Assembly (NCBI RefSeq): GCF_002994745.2
Contig: NC_037090.1
Span: 31,788,501-31,852,500 of the forward strand
Source: Rosa chinensis
Taxonomy: Eukaryota > Streptophyta > Magnoliopsida > Rosales > Rosaceae
DNA length: 64,000 bases
Direction: 5' to 3'
Within the stretch, counting starts at the first letter, position 1, and each line of letters opens with the position of its first letter. Made by a program: the position numbers and the translations under genes. The notes under the pieces are model-generated. The model was not told the origin of the DNA, did no database searches, and saw only the letters and a list, made by a program, of their open reading frames with translations. Below, piece by piece: positions 48,601 to 59,867 of this stretch.

Positions 48601-51296
48601 TTATTAGTAGATAACTGAATTGACAAAGGGGAAGGAGGTTTACCTTCATAACGTAGATGAGTTTCAACGGAAGAAACGTCCTCAAATATTTGAGGGTCCA
48701 ACGTTTCCTGAAGTTTCTTCATGGGAATTATGACGCCATCATGGGTGTAACCAACGCCTTGCTCAATGGTTGTGATCAACGTATCTTCTCTTATTGCTTC
48801 CAAAACCTTCTGTGCAAGAGTATCAAGTATGTCAATAGAAAAACATGAATCAAATTCAATTGGATACCTCATAGCCTCAAAGATGTTGAATCCTATCACA
48901 TCTCCATCAAATTCCATGGTTAGAGAGCCAGCATAGACGTCAATTTTTGTCCTAGCAGTCCGCATGAAAGGTCTACCCAACAAAAGTGGCGTTGGGTTTA
49001 TGGTGGATTCCTCCATGTCCAAGATATAAAAATCCGCGGGAAAGATCAAGTGATTAACCTGCACAAGCACATCTTCCAACAATCCTTTCGGAAAGGCCTT
49101 AGATCTATCCGCCAATTGAATAATTACGTTATCAGTTTTAAGTGTACCTAGACCTAAAGATGCATAAACAGAATAAGGCATAACATTTATAGATGCACCT
49201 AGATCTAACATGGCATTCTCAAATCTAGTGTTACCAATAACGCAAGGAATGGTGAAGCTTCCAGGATCTTTGCATTTTGGGGGAAGTTTCCTTTGAATAA
49301 CAGCTGAGACATTCTCATTCACCTTCACAACCTCCTTTTCTCGAATTCTCCTTCTTGTTGTACAAAGTTCCTTCAAAAATTTTGCATATTTGGGCACTTG
49401 CTTTATAGCTTCAAGAAGGGGAATGTTGACTTGCACCTTTTTAAAGGTATCCAAAACAGCCATGTCGCTTTCTTCTTGTTTGGACTTAGCAAATCTGCGA
49501 GGAAAAGGCATAGGAGAAAGGAAAGCATTAGTATTAACCGGGATTGAAGAGTTAGACACTTTACCTTTGGTTTCTGGTTTTGTTGGGGATTGCAATGAGC
49601 CTTCAATCCTGGACGTAGCAGGGTCTGGGATTGCTAAGTCAGTTTCAATCCTGGAAGTCGCTGGGCCATTGTTTTTCTTCCTCTTCGAAATTGGTGTTTC
49701 CTGTTCTTCATCAATGTGCACTGTGGTGTTCATTTGTGCCTTGGGGACGTCATTGATGATCCTTCCACTTCTAGTGGTGATGGCATTGGCAGATTCAAAG
49801 CCCCCCTTTGGATTTGGAATAGTATTACTTGGCAGCTTACCACCTTCAGGGCCTTTTGTCATAAAATCAACCACGTGACCAAGCTGTTTCTCCATTGCGT
49901 CCATCCTCTTTTGCATGAGATTCTGACCTTGCATCAAATTGTTGGTTTGATTTTGCATTTGATTTTGGTTCTGCAACAAAGTCTGAGTAGAAACAGTTAA
50001 AGTTTTTATAATCTCATCATAGTTATTAGAAGAAGAAGATGAAGAATTCGAAGGATTAGAGTTTAGAGGAGCCTGTGGCTTTGGGAAGAAGCCTGGAGGA
50101 CGTTGATTGAAGGCTTGAGAAGCTGGTTGGGCGTTTTCATTGTCCTTCCAACGAAAATTGGGGTGATCCCTCCATCCAGGGTTGTAGGTGTTAGAATATG
50201 GGTCATTCCTTGGACGTTGGTACCCTTGTTGGAACCCTAGGGCGTTGACACCTTCAAAGTTTCCTCCTTCCATGAGTTGAGGGCATTGATCAGACATATG
50301 CCCTTGCATTGAGCACACTCCACATACCATAACTTGTCCCTTCATTCCCTGAGAAACAATAGAAGTAAGCCTGTTAATTTTATCTTCCAATTGAACCAAT
50401 GTACTTACCTCATTAACTTTTTCACGTGTATGGGTGGACTTGGAACCGCCATATTGTTGTTGATTCAGGGCCCTATTCTCAATTAAGATCATTCCAGCTG
50501 CAGGTTCCTTGTCAACAAATGATCCTCCTGAAGCTGCATCGAGCATATCTCTTTCCAAGTTGGTGAGACCATCATAGAAGCAAGTGAGCAAGGTCTCATT
50601 CTTCATGCCATGTTGAGGGCATTGAGTGATGAGAGTTTTGAACCTTTCATAATACTCTGCATAGGACTCATCTTGCCCTTGTTGAATTCCACTTATCTTC
50701 TTCCTAAGCATGATGATCCGAGATGTAGGGAAATATTTTTCCAAAAATGCTTTCATCATGTCTGCCCAAGATGTGATGCGTCCACTTGGCAACTCATAAA
50801 GCCATTGCTTTGCCTTGTCAGCCAACGAAAATGGGAAGGCTTTCAACTTCAAGATTTGCTCATCAGCTCCTTGTGGCTTCATGCTTGTGCAAATGAACTG
50901 AAACTCCATTAAATGCTGATTGGGATCTTCCATAGAGTGTCCATGGAATGTAGGAAGACGATGAAGTAGCCCAGACTTCAACTCAAAGTCAGCTGTTGCT
51001 CCTTCAACTGCATCAGGGTAGGTTATACAAGTGGGGACACCACCTGGTGGAATCACAGAAGTTGAAAGTTGCCTAATGGTGAGAGCCATTGGTGGAGGTG
51101 TTGGCGTTGAAACTTGCTCTTGAAAGAGTGATGAGATGTCGTACACTTCTTCTTCTTCTTTTGGTGAAGACGAGCTTGCTTCCTTCAACTTGTTTTTGCT
51201 TCGAATTGTTTTCAGAAGTTCAGGATCAAAAGGAACAAGCTCGCCTTTTGGATTTTTCCTTGTATGCATAAACGAGTTGAAGTGCCTGAGGAACAA
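45666..51296 (-). CDS. Athila gag-pol polyprotein, 1,876 aa, intact frame
   Basis: One uninterrupted frame. The gag core lies at about residues 100-280, and zinc knuckle [14 protein letters not shown] at about 325-338. Protease site [11 protein letters not shown] is near 695. RT at about 980-1200 has VPKKSGIT and the catalytic FMDDFSV near 1154. RNase H ([14 protein letters not shown]) is near 1300. Integrase has its HHCC finger at about 1500-1545 and acidic residues in GIDFMGPF (near 1582), ISDGGSHF (near 1640) and GQAEVSNRE (near 1675). All catalytic residues of each domain appear present. The chosen ATG is the first in frame; a second Met ten codons later ([12 protein letters not shown]) is an equally plausible start. 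In life it would build virus-like particles, copy the element RNA and integrate the DNA. Confidence 0.93.
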   Translation of the reverse strand: MFLRHFNSFMHTRKNPKGELVPFDPELLKTIRSKNKLKEASSSSPKEEEEVYDISSLFQEQVSTPTPPPMALTIRQLSTSVIPPGGVPTCITYPDAVEGATADFELKSGLLHRLPTFHGHSMEDPNQHLMEFQFICTSMKPQGADEQILKLKAFPFSLADKAKQWLYELPSGRITSWADMMKAFLEKYFPTSRIIMLRKKISGIQQGQDESYAEYYERFKTLITQCPQHGMKNETLLTCFYDGLTNLERDMLDAASGGSFVDKEPAAGMILIENRALNQQQYGGSKSTHTREKVNEVSTLVQLEDKINRLTSIVSQGMKGQVMVCGVCSMQGHMSDQCPQLMEGGNFEGVNALGFQQGYQRPRNDPYSNTYNPGWRDHPNFRWKDNENAQPASQAFNQRPPGFFPKPQAPLNSNPSNSSSSSSNNYDEIIKTLTVSTQTLLQNQNQMQNQTNNLMQGQNLMQKRMDAMEKQLGHVVDFMTKGPEGGKLPSNTIPNPKGGFESANAITTRSGRIINDVPKAQMNTTVHIDEEQETPISKRKKNNGPATSRIETDLAIPDPATSRIEGSLQSPTKPETKGKVSNSSIPVNTNAFLSPMPFPRRFAKSKQEESDMAVLDTFKKVQVNIPLLEAIKQVPKYAKFLKELCTTRRRIREKEVVKVNENVSAVIQRKLPPKCKDPGSFTIPCVIGNTRFENAMLDLGASINVMPYSVYASLGLGTLKTDNVIIQLADRSKAFPKGLLEDVLVQVNHLIFPADFYILDMEESTINPTPLLLGRPFMRTARTKIDVYAGSLTMEFDGDVIGFNIFEAMRYPIEFDSCFSIDILDTLAQKVLEAIREDTLITTIEQGVGYTHDGVIIPMKKLQETLDPQIFEDVSSVETHLRYEGKPPSPLSIQLSTNKPLPSVIQAPTLELKPLPDHLKYVYLGDDKTLPVIVSSKLTPSQEEELVKVLKKHKTAIGWTLADIKGISPTTCVHRILLEEGAKPTREAQRRLNPPMMEVVKKEVIKLLDCGVIYPISDSKWVSPVQVVPKKSGITVVKNEENELVPQRTVTGHRVCIDYRKLNATTRKDHFPLPFIDQMLERLAGHSFYCFLDGYSGYNQICIAQEDQEKTTFTCPFGTFAYRRMPFGLCNAPGTFQRCMLSIFSDYIEKIIEVFMDDFSVFGDSFENCLGNLELILKRCIETNLVLNWEKCHFMVAQGIVLGHIVSSRGIEVDKAKVDLVRYLPSPTSVREVRSFLGHAGFYRRFIKDFSKIARPLCRLLQKEVTFEWNADCQVAFEQLKELLTSAPIMLPPDWSLPFELMCDASDYAVGAVLGQRKEKKPYAIYYASRTLNDAQLNYSTTEKELLAVVFALDKFRSYLLQTKVVIYTDHAALKYLLSKKEAKPRLIRWILLLQEFDVEIKDKKGSENVVADHLSRLVHGEDAIPLMETFPDEQLFGIEVSEPWYADIVNFLVTKKIPNTLSSSMHAKLKKNARQYVWDDPYLWKFCADGIIRRCVPEREFTHILTFCHSENCGGHFGSKKTALKVLESGFYWPSLFKDAYAFCMTCDRCQRTGNIGPKNQMPLTNVLVVEIFDVWGIDFMGPFPSSQGFLYILLAVDYVSKWVEAQATRTNDSKVVADFLRSNIFSRFGMPRAIISDGGSHFCNRSIEALLRKYNVTHKVSTPYHPQTSGQAEVSNREIKKILEKTVSPSRKDWSQRLDDALWAYRTAYKTPIGMSPFRLVYGKACHLPVELEHRAWWAVKSFNMDLDDAGIHRKLQVNELEELRNDAYESSRIYKEKTKAFHDKMIRGKTFIAGQKVLLFHSRLKLFPGKLRSRWVGPFVVTYVFPHGAVQIRSEQTGHEFKVNGHRLKPYYAAFKESNVEEEDLHDTPPLID

Positions 51297-51724
51297 ACAA
51301 GAATGGCGTTAGAACCCTAAGAAAAAAAACGAAAAACAAGGGGAAATAAATGTAAGGGGCGAAATTATGAAAAACTAACACAAAACAAATTTTATTTCAA
51401 CTAGAACTCGTAAATCAAGTTAGAAAAGAAATAGAATTCTAATCGTTAACAAAAACTTTCTCTCTACGTCGTTCGGTAACTCCTTTCCAACACGACCAGG
51501 TAGGTAAGGAACGATTTTGGTGGAGACAAAGCTCACTTGAAAACACTTCTCGTATCCAGACCAATCCTAGACATCGTGTTGTAATAAGATGCGCCTAGAG
51601 GACGTAGAGATAGAGTCAACGTTAAAAACAAGAATTCCAAAACTATTCAAGTATGATTTACAACTTCTAACCGAAACTTGAATTAAACTAAAAATTAAAA
51701 TTGTGAAAAATAAGTATTTTTCAA
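51297..51724 (-). other. Athila 5' leader
   Basis: About 430 bases between primer site and gag start, A/T-rich on the plus strand, without other frames. Presumably holds packaging signals; none can be named. Confidence 0.6.
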
Positions 51725-51744
51725 TCCCCGGCGACGCGGCGCCA
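51725..51744 (-). other. Athila primer binding site (tRNA-Asp type)
   Basis: The minus strand reads TGGCGCCGCGTCGCCGGGGA, five bases after the 5' LTR. It is close to the tRNA-Asp-complementary site usual in Athila. Confidence 0.85.
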
Positions 51745-51749
51745 AAAAT

Positions 51750-53847
51750 TGATACGCTAAAAACAAGCGCTCAACTTAACCCTGCAAGATGTAGTCGTTA
51801 GCAATATAGAGTAAGCAAGGATCGTTCGATGCCAAGGATTGAGGGTAACCAATTAATCACAAAGAAAAATAAACTAAGCTAAACTAACAAAGAACACAAA
51901 ACAAAGAAACTAACTAAAAGAAAGGAAAACAAACGTAGAATAGGGAAAAGGAGAGAGGAAGCAACGAAATAAAAGAAGAAAGGAAAAAATAAATGTTTTG
52001 GGGGTTTTTAAGTTTTACGAAAATTAAAGGAAAACAAAGAAAGCAATTTCGAATTTTAAGTTGAAAAACAATATGGAGAAGACGTTAGAGACTCGGAAAT
52101 CCACCACCAATTACTTTCGAACAATGTTAAGTTAACCTAGTTTCAATTACTAAGGTGTGAACAGAAATCAACCAAGAAACAAGTCGGAGCAGATCATGTC
52201 CCTTATTAATGTTTCCCTAATTACTTAGTCTACGTGAACGCACAATAGCTAAGCCTATCAAACATGCAATCAAGGTATAGAACGCTATCCTATCAACAAC
52301 ACATATAGTGTCAACATATTTGAAGCATTAAGATCTCATGGAAACGATTGATTATAGAGTTGCAGTCTAGTGTGGAACGCCTACCTAGCATGCTCTTCTA
52401 GTTGTTTAAAACATCAACTTTTGTTCAAAGCCTTGCATACTTGTGGATTAGAAAACAAAACGATTAGGTGAATTATTTTCTAAACCTAGCTCCAATTACA
52501 TGCATAAATCCTATGTTCGCGACCATAAAACATACACATGCAAAAGTTTTCAATCAATCAGAGATAAACAACCAACCCACACCATAGATCAAGAAACTAA
52601 GTTTAATCAAACATATGTTCTACATAATTGGGGCTTCAAACCTCGCCCCTAACAAAAATAACTAGCCACACATGGTCTTAAATTCAACAATTAAAAGCAT
52701 GAGTATTCGATTACAAGAGGATAAAAACCGTAAAGAGCAGAGTATGAGAGCCACGAATTCACTTTTAGGCAGCCTTAGATGCAGGCAATCCTTCAAGATG
52801 GGGCACGGCAGGAGCTTGATGGAGATGGATGGTGATGTGCACGGTTTTTCCTTCTTGAAGACTTGGGAATTTTTGAGACTTTGTGTGCTAGGGTTAGGAG
52901 CAGAAGAGGCGCTGTAGGATGGTCTGTCTCAACGTGTTATACTGCTCTATATATATAGAATACACAGCCCTAGTTTCCTTTCCCAATTCTGCTTTGAAAG
53001 CCTCTCCTAATTGCTTGAGGATCACTCTACTTGGTGCATAATTAAATGATTTTCAAGCCTTAGTAATCTTCCCAAAATCTTGAGGAATCATTCTAGGACT
53101 CTCCTTCATGTTTGCAGCAGCAATAACCTTCCAAAAATGCCCCCAAAATTCGTCCACAAAAGATTTCTGCCAAACAGTCCTGTTTCGACTAGGTTTCGAT
53201 TTCTTACTCTGAAGCTTCCTTCTTGGACAAGGAACGACTTCGTCTTGACAAGTTTCTGGATGGTTCTTGACTCCCACGTGTTCTATGACATCATATCATC
53301 TAGAATGATCGATAACCTTCTGGAAAAACTCCAAGAAAATCGCCGGAAAAGATCTCTCAAAAAGCTTCGTGAAAAGCTGACAGTTTCTGCCTTATCGGGA
53401 AGCATACTTCGACTTTGATTTCCTACTGCCTCGTTGATGATTTTGACCTGTTCTTTGGCTGTAGTTGAAGTATAACATCATGTCTTCAAGGATCGCTGGT
53501 CCTTTCCTCAAATGTGAAGCTGGAATGATGCAATAATTTCTCCTCAAAACCGTTCCCAGAAAGCTGATTCTGAAACTGCAGTTTTCTGCTTTGCAGCAAC
53601 TGTTTTGCACAATGAATTCCGTGGACTTTCCTTGTAATTTCTGGCCAAATGGTTGATCAAACTTGGTCCTCTGCATCAGTACTTCATGTTTCATGGCTTC
53701 GTTGCTCCCTTTCAGCTCTTATTTCTCTTGAATCACTTCACGAACTACCTAAAAAGAAAACAAAGTTAAAACTGACTTTTTAAAGGAAATAGCTAAGAAA
53801 AGTGTAAGGGATTTCACACTATATTCGTCGCATTTATGCTCCTATCA
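51750..53847 (-). repeat. Athila 5' LTR
   Basis: Same length as 40831-42928 and almost identical to it. On the minus strand CTATATATATAG at 52947-52958 is the likely TATA box driving element RNA. Confidence 0.95.
52947..52958 (-). promoter_or_regulatory. TATA box of the Athila 5' LTR
   Basis: A TATATATAG core about 890 bases into the LTR when read on the minus strand. The same box is at about 42028-42039 in the 3' LTR and near 11530 in the solo LTR. Confidence 0.55.
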
Positions 53848-54720
53848 CCTAGCACATATCATATGACAACAGGCTCACTTCTCGGATCATCCTATTTAGT
53901 CAATTAGATTTGACGATGCTAGAGAGTTTACATTGAAGACTTTGGATGTTTATTGCAATAGGAATGATGTTTGGTATCATATTCCCATGAACACACCCAA
54001 ATGGTTTCGCGGAAAAGATTACGATGGTAGTCCAGATATTGGTAATGGGCACCAATCCCCTTATATCCACTTGAGGTGATGCAATATCGCATGCAGCTAT
54101 GCTAATTCTTCTACGACCCATCGCCACTCAATCTATCTCTGTGTTACAGCTAGTGATTCTGTAAAAGTATTTCGTACTTACACACATTTGAGCGAGCCAT
54201 TTATGTGCCAATTGTGCCGCCACAGTGCACTATGATAGGTCCTTACAGACAAATGGGCAACTCAGTTGGATTTGAGACTCTAACAATCGTCCGCCACTTA
54301 AGGCCCTTGCTAGGCAATCTCTTTACCGCATGTCTTGCGGATTGTCACTTTGATGAGACATTCTTCTCGTCGTTAGGGGGAGATAAGAACACGAATGTTC
54401 AGCAGGAATGATAGGAATTGTCGTGGTCTGTCCCCACTATGTCTCATCTCAATCCCTCTTAAAGTGACTAGATCACACATACCTGCTGCAAATATGCCTA
54501 CAAGGAAGGATGTCCCTACGAGAGGACGTAGCGTCACCCTACACGAAAGTAGGCATGGCGCCAACACCGAAGAGAGTGGCACTTTGGCGTTATAGGCCAT
54601 GGCCCTAGCTAGGATGTGTGGGAGGCCCGTGGGTTCGAATGATACTTTGGCACATTTCAATCCTTTGATCGTCAACACTCAAAATCTGTCTCATTAGAAT
54701 CTTCTGGATTCTGGTTATCG
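53848..54720 (+). pseudogene. Copia integrase, C-terminal part
   Basis: Continues directly after the Athila TSD copy with integrase core sequence (IRLRAHFSDHPI, then FTLKTLDVYC). Frames are broken within 100 bases and little is recognisable after 54100. Confidence 0.6.
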
Positions 54721-55029
54721 TTGGGGGACGCCTCAACGTCACAACCTATTCCTAAGAATATAGAGTTCTTTGAAAATTACACTAATGTACATGAGGTGTG
54801 GGATAGAAACTCCATCATAATTGATGATGTAGTTGCGCATGAATTTGTTGAGTTTGATGATATCGAACCACGCTTCGTTGATGAATGAATGCTAACGTAG
54901 AGAAATTTGGCCTAAATGGAAAGATGTGATCCATGTTAAGTTGGATTCTCTAACGAAGAGGAAGGTTTTCAAGCTAGTGATGTCAACACCTCCTAACATA
55001 AAACCTATTGACTAATGGGTCTTTGTTAG

Positions 55030-56590
55030 AAAGCGTGTTGAGAAAAAGATATGGTAATCTCACCTTATGGCACAAGGCTTCTCATAAAACGCCCTGGAAT
55101 CGACTACGATGAGACATATTCTCTCGTAATGCATGTCATTACACTCCACTACCTTATCAGTTTGGTAGTTTCCGAATAACTGAACATGCAGCTTACGAAT
55201 GTGGTCACTACGTATCTCTATGGGGATCTAGATACGGAATGTACATGAAGGTTTGTGGTGAACTTCATTTACCCAAGTCAAGTGGCTCTAGACCACGGAG
55301 CACATTTACAAAGAGGTTGAAACGCTCACTAAAGTGACTACTTGATTGGGAAGTGATATGCCCACGTGTTTCCATAATAAGTTTCAGATTCTATCACGAT
55401 TCATGTTAAACATGTCTTCATCGGAAGCCCTTAAAGAGTTAAGGGAAACCGCTGAACACTTGGAATCCGAGTTTGAGATGAAGGATTTTGGGAGAACACG
55501 ATTATGTCTCGGTTTGGAACTTGAGCATTGTGTTGATACATGCTTAGGCATTTTGACAAGGTCAAACCTTCAAGCACCCCCATGATCGACCGTAGTCTTG
55601 ATCCTGAAAAGGATCTTCTTCGTCCAAAGGATGATGACAAAGATGTGCTAAAGGTAGAAGTGTCTTACTTAAGTACAATAGGCACGTTATTGTACTTAGC
55701 TCAATGCACAAGATCAGATATCTCATTTGCAGTGAACTTATTAGCTAGATATAGTTTTGCGCAACGCTACGCCATTGGATTGGTGTAAAAGATATCTTTT
55801 GGTACTTGAGATGCACGATTGATATGGGCTTGTTCTATCTCTACACAGAGACGATGGATTCGAACCCATCACATATCGGGAACACCGCCAACACTGGCCT
55901 ACGTTCTCTATCCCCATTCCAAAGTGACATGTGTTTTGGAAGGTTTTACTGATGTTGGGTATCTCTCTAACCTACACAAAGGTCATTCCCAAACTAGTTA
56001 AGTGTTCACCATAGCTAAGACCACAATATCTTGCAGGTCTACAGAATAGACCCTAGTCGCTATATCTTCAAACTATTTAGAGATTTTTGCTCTTCACAAA
56101 GCGATTTGTGAATGTATATGGATTTGATCCATAATTACGCATGTTCGAAGCAATTGTGGTTTGAAGTCTACCACAAATGAGCCTACGAGCATTTAGGATA
56201 ATGCTGCTTGTTTTGAACAAATGAAGCAAGATTACATCCAAAGCGACAACACCAAGCATAATCAGCAACAACAGACTCTTCTCAAGATCAAAGTGAACTA
56301 GATTCGATTTGAGGATAGTGTGGCGAACTTGCTTACTAAGTCAGTGCCTAAATTCCACTTTCGAGAAACATGTTGGTAGCATCGTTTATGGAAGTTATCC
56401 GAACTCCCATGATCGTTGTCAGCAAGGGAAGATGAAGACATCATGGGGAGATGTCTACATGTATGGTCTCGAAACGTGAAGGGAGTGTTGTGCTCTTTTT
56501 CCCCTTCGATTGAGGTTATTTTTGTCCCACAGGGTTTTTGTTACTCGGCAAAGTTTTTAATGAGGCAACGAGAGGAGCACCACGTTTGAG
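55030..56590 (+). pseudogene. Copia reverse transcriptase and RNase H remnants
   Basis: RT fragments at about 55090-55220 (GIDYDETYSLVMHVIT, then LNMQLTN). A later RT/RNase H linker is open at 55540-55788 (VSYLSTIGTLLYLAQCTRSD). RNase H end traces reach about 56350 (SVANLLTKSVPKFHF). Many stops and deletions. Confidence 0.75.
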
Positions 56591-56605
56591 CGACACAAGG
56601 GGGAG
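56591..56605 (+). other. Copia polypurine tract
   Basis: GCGACACAAGGGGGAG-type purine run ending exactly at the 3' LTR start. Confidence 0.8.
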
Positions 56606-56841
56606 TGTTCAAGTAAATCTAGAATATGTGTTTGGCCCAAACTCTAGGTTACTTGACCTAGTTGTAATAGGGTTTTGAATTAGAGATATTCTCAAATATA
56701 TTCATAGATATCCGATTAATTGTACGATTATCTTTCCTTGTACAACTCTGATTCTATGTCTTATAATCCTTTATATAAAGAGGTCCCTATTACCAATGAA
56801 AGTACGACTCAATTCTCTCCCAATTCAGTTTTCCTTAAACA
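56606..56841 (+). repeat. Copia 3' LTR
   Basis: 236 bp, paired with 37386-37621, with about 16 base differences and no length difference. Confidence 0.92.
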
Positions 56842-57063
56842 GTCATAAAATTGTATGATTTGTCTACTGTTATAAGTTTCCCTTTTATAAGTCGGGGGTT
56901 TTATATTCGACTCACAATTGTGTAATTCGGTTGTTTGATAAAAGTAAATATAAAACTGACCGGTTCTTGCAAGATTATGGATATTGACAAGAAAAAAAAA
57001 CTACGTTTATCACTCCATCATAGCATTGATGTCATTATTCCTTAAGTACTGTCTACTTTTCTT
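56842..57063. other. Right flank of the copia element
   Basis: AT-rich. 56893-56970 is similar to 36965-37040 left of the copia. No gene. Confidence 0.5.
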
Positions 57064-57246
57064 ATGATCTTTCTCTTCATTTTTGTTACGTTCATCATTT
57101 CCTCATACGTTCATAGTACCCGCGTGTTACATGAAGTGGTATCTTTGGTTGTTATGATTGGTCATGAAAACATAGTAGGAAATAGAGGCACTGTGTCGGC
57201 AATCAAAGAAGTCTCAAAAAGTAATACATCAAGTTCAGACCGGTAA
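57064..57246 (+). CDS. Small ORF, 60 aa, possible secreted peptide
   Basis: It begins with a strongly hydrophobic, signal-like segment (MIFLFIFVTFIISSYVHS) followed by a polar tail ending KSNTSSSDR. It overlaps no repeat that I recognise. No family motif is seen, and the frame could be chance. A GTAAGT donor-like string overlaps the stop codon, so it may instead be a first exon. Confidence 0.2.
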   Translation: MIFLFIFVTFIISSYVHSTRVLHEVVSLVVMIGHENIVGNRGTVSAIKEVSKSNTSSSDR

Positions 57247-57739
57247 GTATGTACAATTTCTTCTGTTGCAGCTGAATTTTTAAAGTAGAAAAAAGCCAAA
57301 ATCAGAAGTCCATTTATTTTGTCCAGTCTCTTAATTCAAAGTACTTCAAATTATTTTGGCTAGTGTCTCCACTAAATCTTCTGCTTTTTATCTCATGTGT
57401 GTAAGATGTGAAGATAGGTTTATGTTAAAATGGCAGAAAGAGTCTTTGTGTATAGTGACTAAACGCTGAATAAGTCTAGAGTTTGCATGGAACTACAACT
57501 TGATGGAAGTCTAATTTTACGTATAATGGTTATTTACATGTACTACAACCTGACCTAAAAGTCATTGCTTTTTCTCATACAAATTTCTGAGAACATACAT
57601 AAAAACTGAAAAAACATGTGTTGTAAAAGCAATTGTAACCAATCCATGTGAAAGTCACTGTACCGATGGGAGGCAAGTAGTTGTCAGTTATATTTCAATG
57701 TCAGTCATGGTTTCTTAAGGATTACATGTTGGTATATAA
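57247..57739. other. Spacer before the RLK start fragment
   Basis: AT-rich upstream-like sequence. No gene, repeat or clear promoter identified. Confidence 0.5.
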
Positions 57740-57889
57740 ATGGGTATTAGAGCCAAAAATTTTAGTGCTTTAGGTTCCTCTAGGCTGTTCCTGTTCTTCT
57801 TCAGCTTGCTTCTGTCACAGCATTGTTGTGCTGAAGTACTGTATGAGATAACTCCTTCACACCCTATATCCAATGGGTATTGGATCTGA
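57740..57889 (+). pseudogene. RLK signal-peptide fragment fused to the next RLK start
   Basis: A 49-codon open frame starts MGIRAKNFSALGSSRL and runs through a clean signal peptide (LFLFFFSLLLSQHCCAEV) to the first mature residues (YEITPSHP). It then runs into the 5' end of RLK-C in another frame and stops at 57887-57889. The lectin domain is missing, so the frame encodes little beyond a secretion signal. Confidence 0.7.
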
Positions 57890-57965
57890 AAGTGTGAGCT
57901 GCTTCTCTCAATGTTCTTCTTATTCATCTTAATCTTGCTGATTCCACGACAATGGCGCCAAAAAT

Positions 57966-59867
57966 TGATGCGGCTAAAATAGCCTCATAATTTAACCCTG
58001 CAAAATGTAGTTGTCAGTATAGGATAAGCATGGATCGTTCAGTCCGAGGATTGTAGGATACAACTACACAAAAATGTCAATTAACAAATAAAAGAATAAA
58101 ATGGGGTTTTGAATTTTGGTTCCTAATCTACTTAAAAATAAAAACGAAAAAAATAAAACTATCTACAATGATCGACTTCCTTCACCTAGACCAATACCAC
58201 TTGGAAATTACTAAGTGTAAAAACAGAAAATTCATTTCAACATGCTACAAAAACGTGCCCATCTTAAATGCCTAGATAAGAGTCCAAATGAAAAGTTGTC
58301 ACGGTCCAATCCATTTATATGATTCTTTCTAATGTGGGCTTGGATCGGAAAAGTCCTTACCAAGCCCAATACTACTAATTTTCAAAAACACTTAGCGTAA
58401 TTCTCTTAACTAGTAGTATTATCTAACCCTCGAATCAACTCACACGTACAAATTAACCATTACACATAGAATTTAACACGTAATTTCCAGAATCGTTTAA
58501 CCATTGAAACATGATTTTTACCACTCTTTAGAACTAATTACTATTTGTTTAACTTAGCGCCTTAACAAATAACAATTACTCTTGGTAAATTAAGCAAACA
58601 CACAAGAACACTTAGCGTTATTCTAGCATGTAAACTTATTAAGCTAACTCTGAAAATTATCTAAACACGTAAAAGGGCACAAGATTGTAACATGCATCAT
58701 CAAAGAATTCTTAAAATCAACTTAATAATAAACTAAAAATCTCAAAAATATTAATAAAAATATTCTGAAAATTTTATGTCTCCAATTACACAACTTGCAA
58801 ATCCAAACAAGTAAATCACAAAATAATTCACAAGTCTTTACACACAAAATTGAAACAAAAATTATAAGTAGAGTCATAGTTAAACTTTGAAGCGTTTTCC
58901 TTAGCGGCTTGGCAACAATGTGATGAACTCGTCTCTGCTATGGTGGTGGAGCGTCCTTGACTCAGCGCCTAACAGCTTCGTAGATTGATGGAAGGATGGT
59001 GGTCACGGTCTTGTAGGTGATGGAGGTTTGAGGAGTGAATTGGGCAGAGTCTCAGAATAGTTTTAGGCTAGGAAGTGATACCCTTGGTGTCAAGAATGAC
59101 TTCTATTTATAGAGGAATCCTCCTCTCTTATGATGCAATCATGACCATTCATCTAGAGGTGATTTCTCCTCCAAATTTCCTTGATTTTCTCTTGACAGAG
59201 TCTTAAATTTTCTGATCTCTTTTCCCCTTAATGACTGATGGTATATTTCTTGGATATCTCTAAAGTTAATCATGCAATGCTCCTTCTCTTTCCCTTGAAT
59301 AGTGACCAAATACATCTCTTATTCCTCTCCTTTGAATTGCACTAATTTCTTCTTCCAAGAGTTGTGCACACAATGAACTCCTATAATCAAGAAAATCATA
59401 AATTAATTAGAATCTATAATCAATAAGAAATAAGATAATTAGGAATAAATATTGATTATAAAAACTCCCCTTTTTATCTCCACAAAATAAAAAGAATTAA
59501 TGTGAATGATAACTCCTTGAATTCCTCCTAATTTATCCAAGTCTTCTTATCCTTCAAGTTTCCTTGATTTCATCACTCATGAGTTCTCAATGGGATGGAC
59601 TCTCTTTAAAACAAGAAAATCAGAAATAGGAAAGTTCAAAGGAAGAAAGTTCCCTAAAACAAAATAGGAAATATTTCCTAAAATGAAAGAGGAAAGTTTC
59701 TAAAATGACTTATCCTTCATTTACACTCATTTCTGCTCTTTTTCGCCCATTTTCTACATTTCCGACCTTGAAGTAACTAAAAACAGAAACTATGCTATAG
59801 TTAGTAATTTAAGAGAATAACTTAGCCAATTAAATGAGGGAAAATACATATTAAAAGTACATTATCA
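57966..59867 (-). mobile_element. Second Athila-type LTR, with part of a primer site
   Basis: 1,902 bp. The left end TGATGCGGCTAAAATAGCC and the following CCCTGCAAAATGTAGT and GGATCGTTC resemble the start of the intact Athila LTR, with strong divergence. The right end is ACATTATCA. On its left, GGCGCCAAAAAT (57953-57965) is the inner border and part of a primer site. So this is a 5' LTR whose internal region was deleted right after the primer site, not a clean solo LTR. Confidence 0.75.

Larger units (their letters stand above)
40831..53847 (-). mobile_element. Athila Ty3/gypsy retrotransposon, complete and young, 13.0 kb
   Basis: Two LTRs of 2,098 bp with no length difference (40831-42928 and 51750-53847). 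The 5-bp TSD CCTAG is perfect (40826-40830 and 53848-53852). Primer site, purine tract and a single open gag-pol frame of 1,876 codons are all present. Comparing the LTRs by eye I noticed a single substitution (A at about 42877 versus G at the matching base near 53796). No env-like frame is recognised. It lies in the copia integrase. Confidence 0.95.
37386..56841 (+). mobile_element. Ty1/copia retrotransposon, decayed, split by Athila
   Basis: LTRs of 236 bp at each end, primer site, gag, integrase and RT remnants and a purine tract, all on the plus strand. Flanking pentamers are CTCAT and GTCAT. The two LTRs differ at about 16 sites by eye (near 7%), so the insertion is old. Integrase is interrupted by the 13 kb Athila at 40831-53847; without it the element would be about 6.4 kb. 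Many stops throughout. Confidence 0.9.

Noticed and set aside
46315..51271. Plus-strand frames opposite Athila gag-pol
   Set aside because: They are shadows of the intact minus-strand polyprotein.
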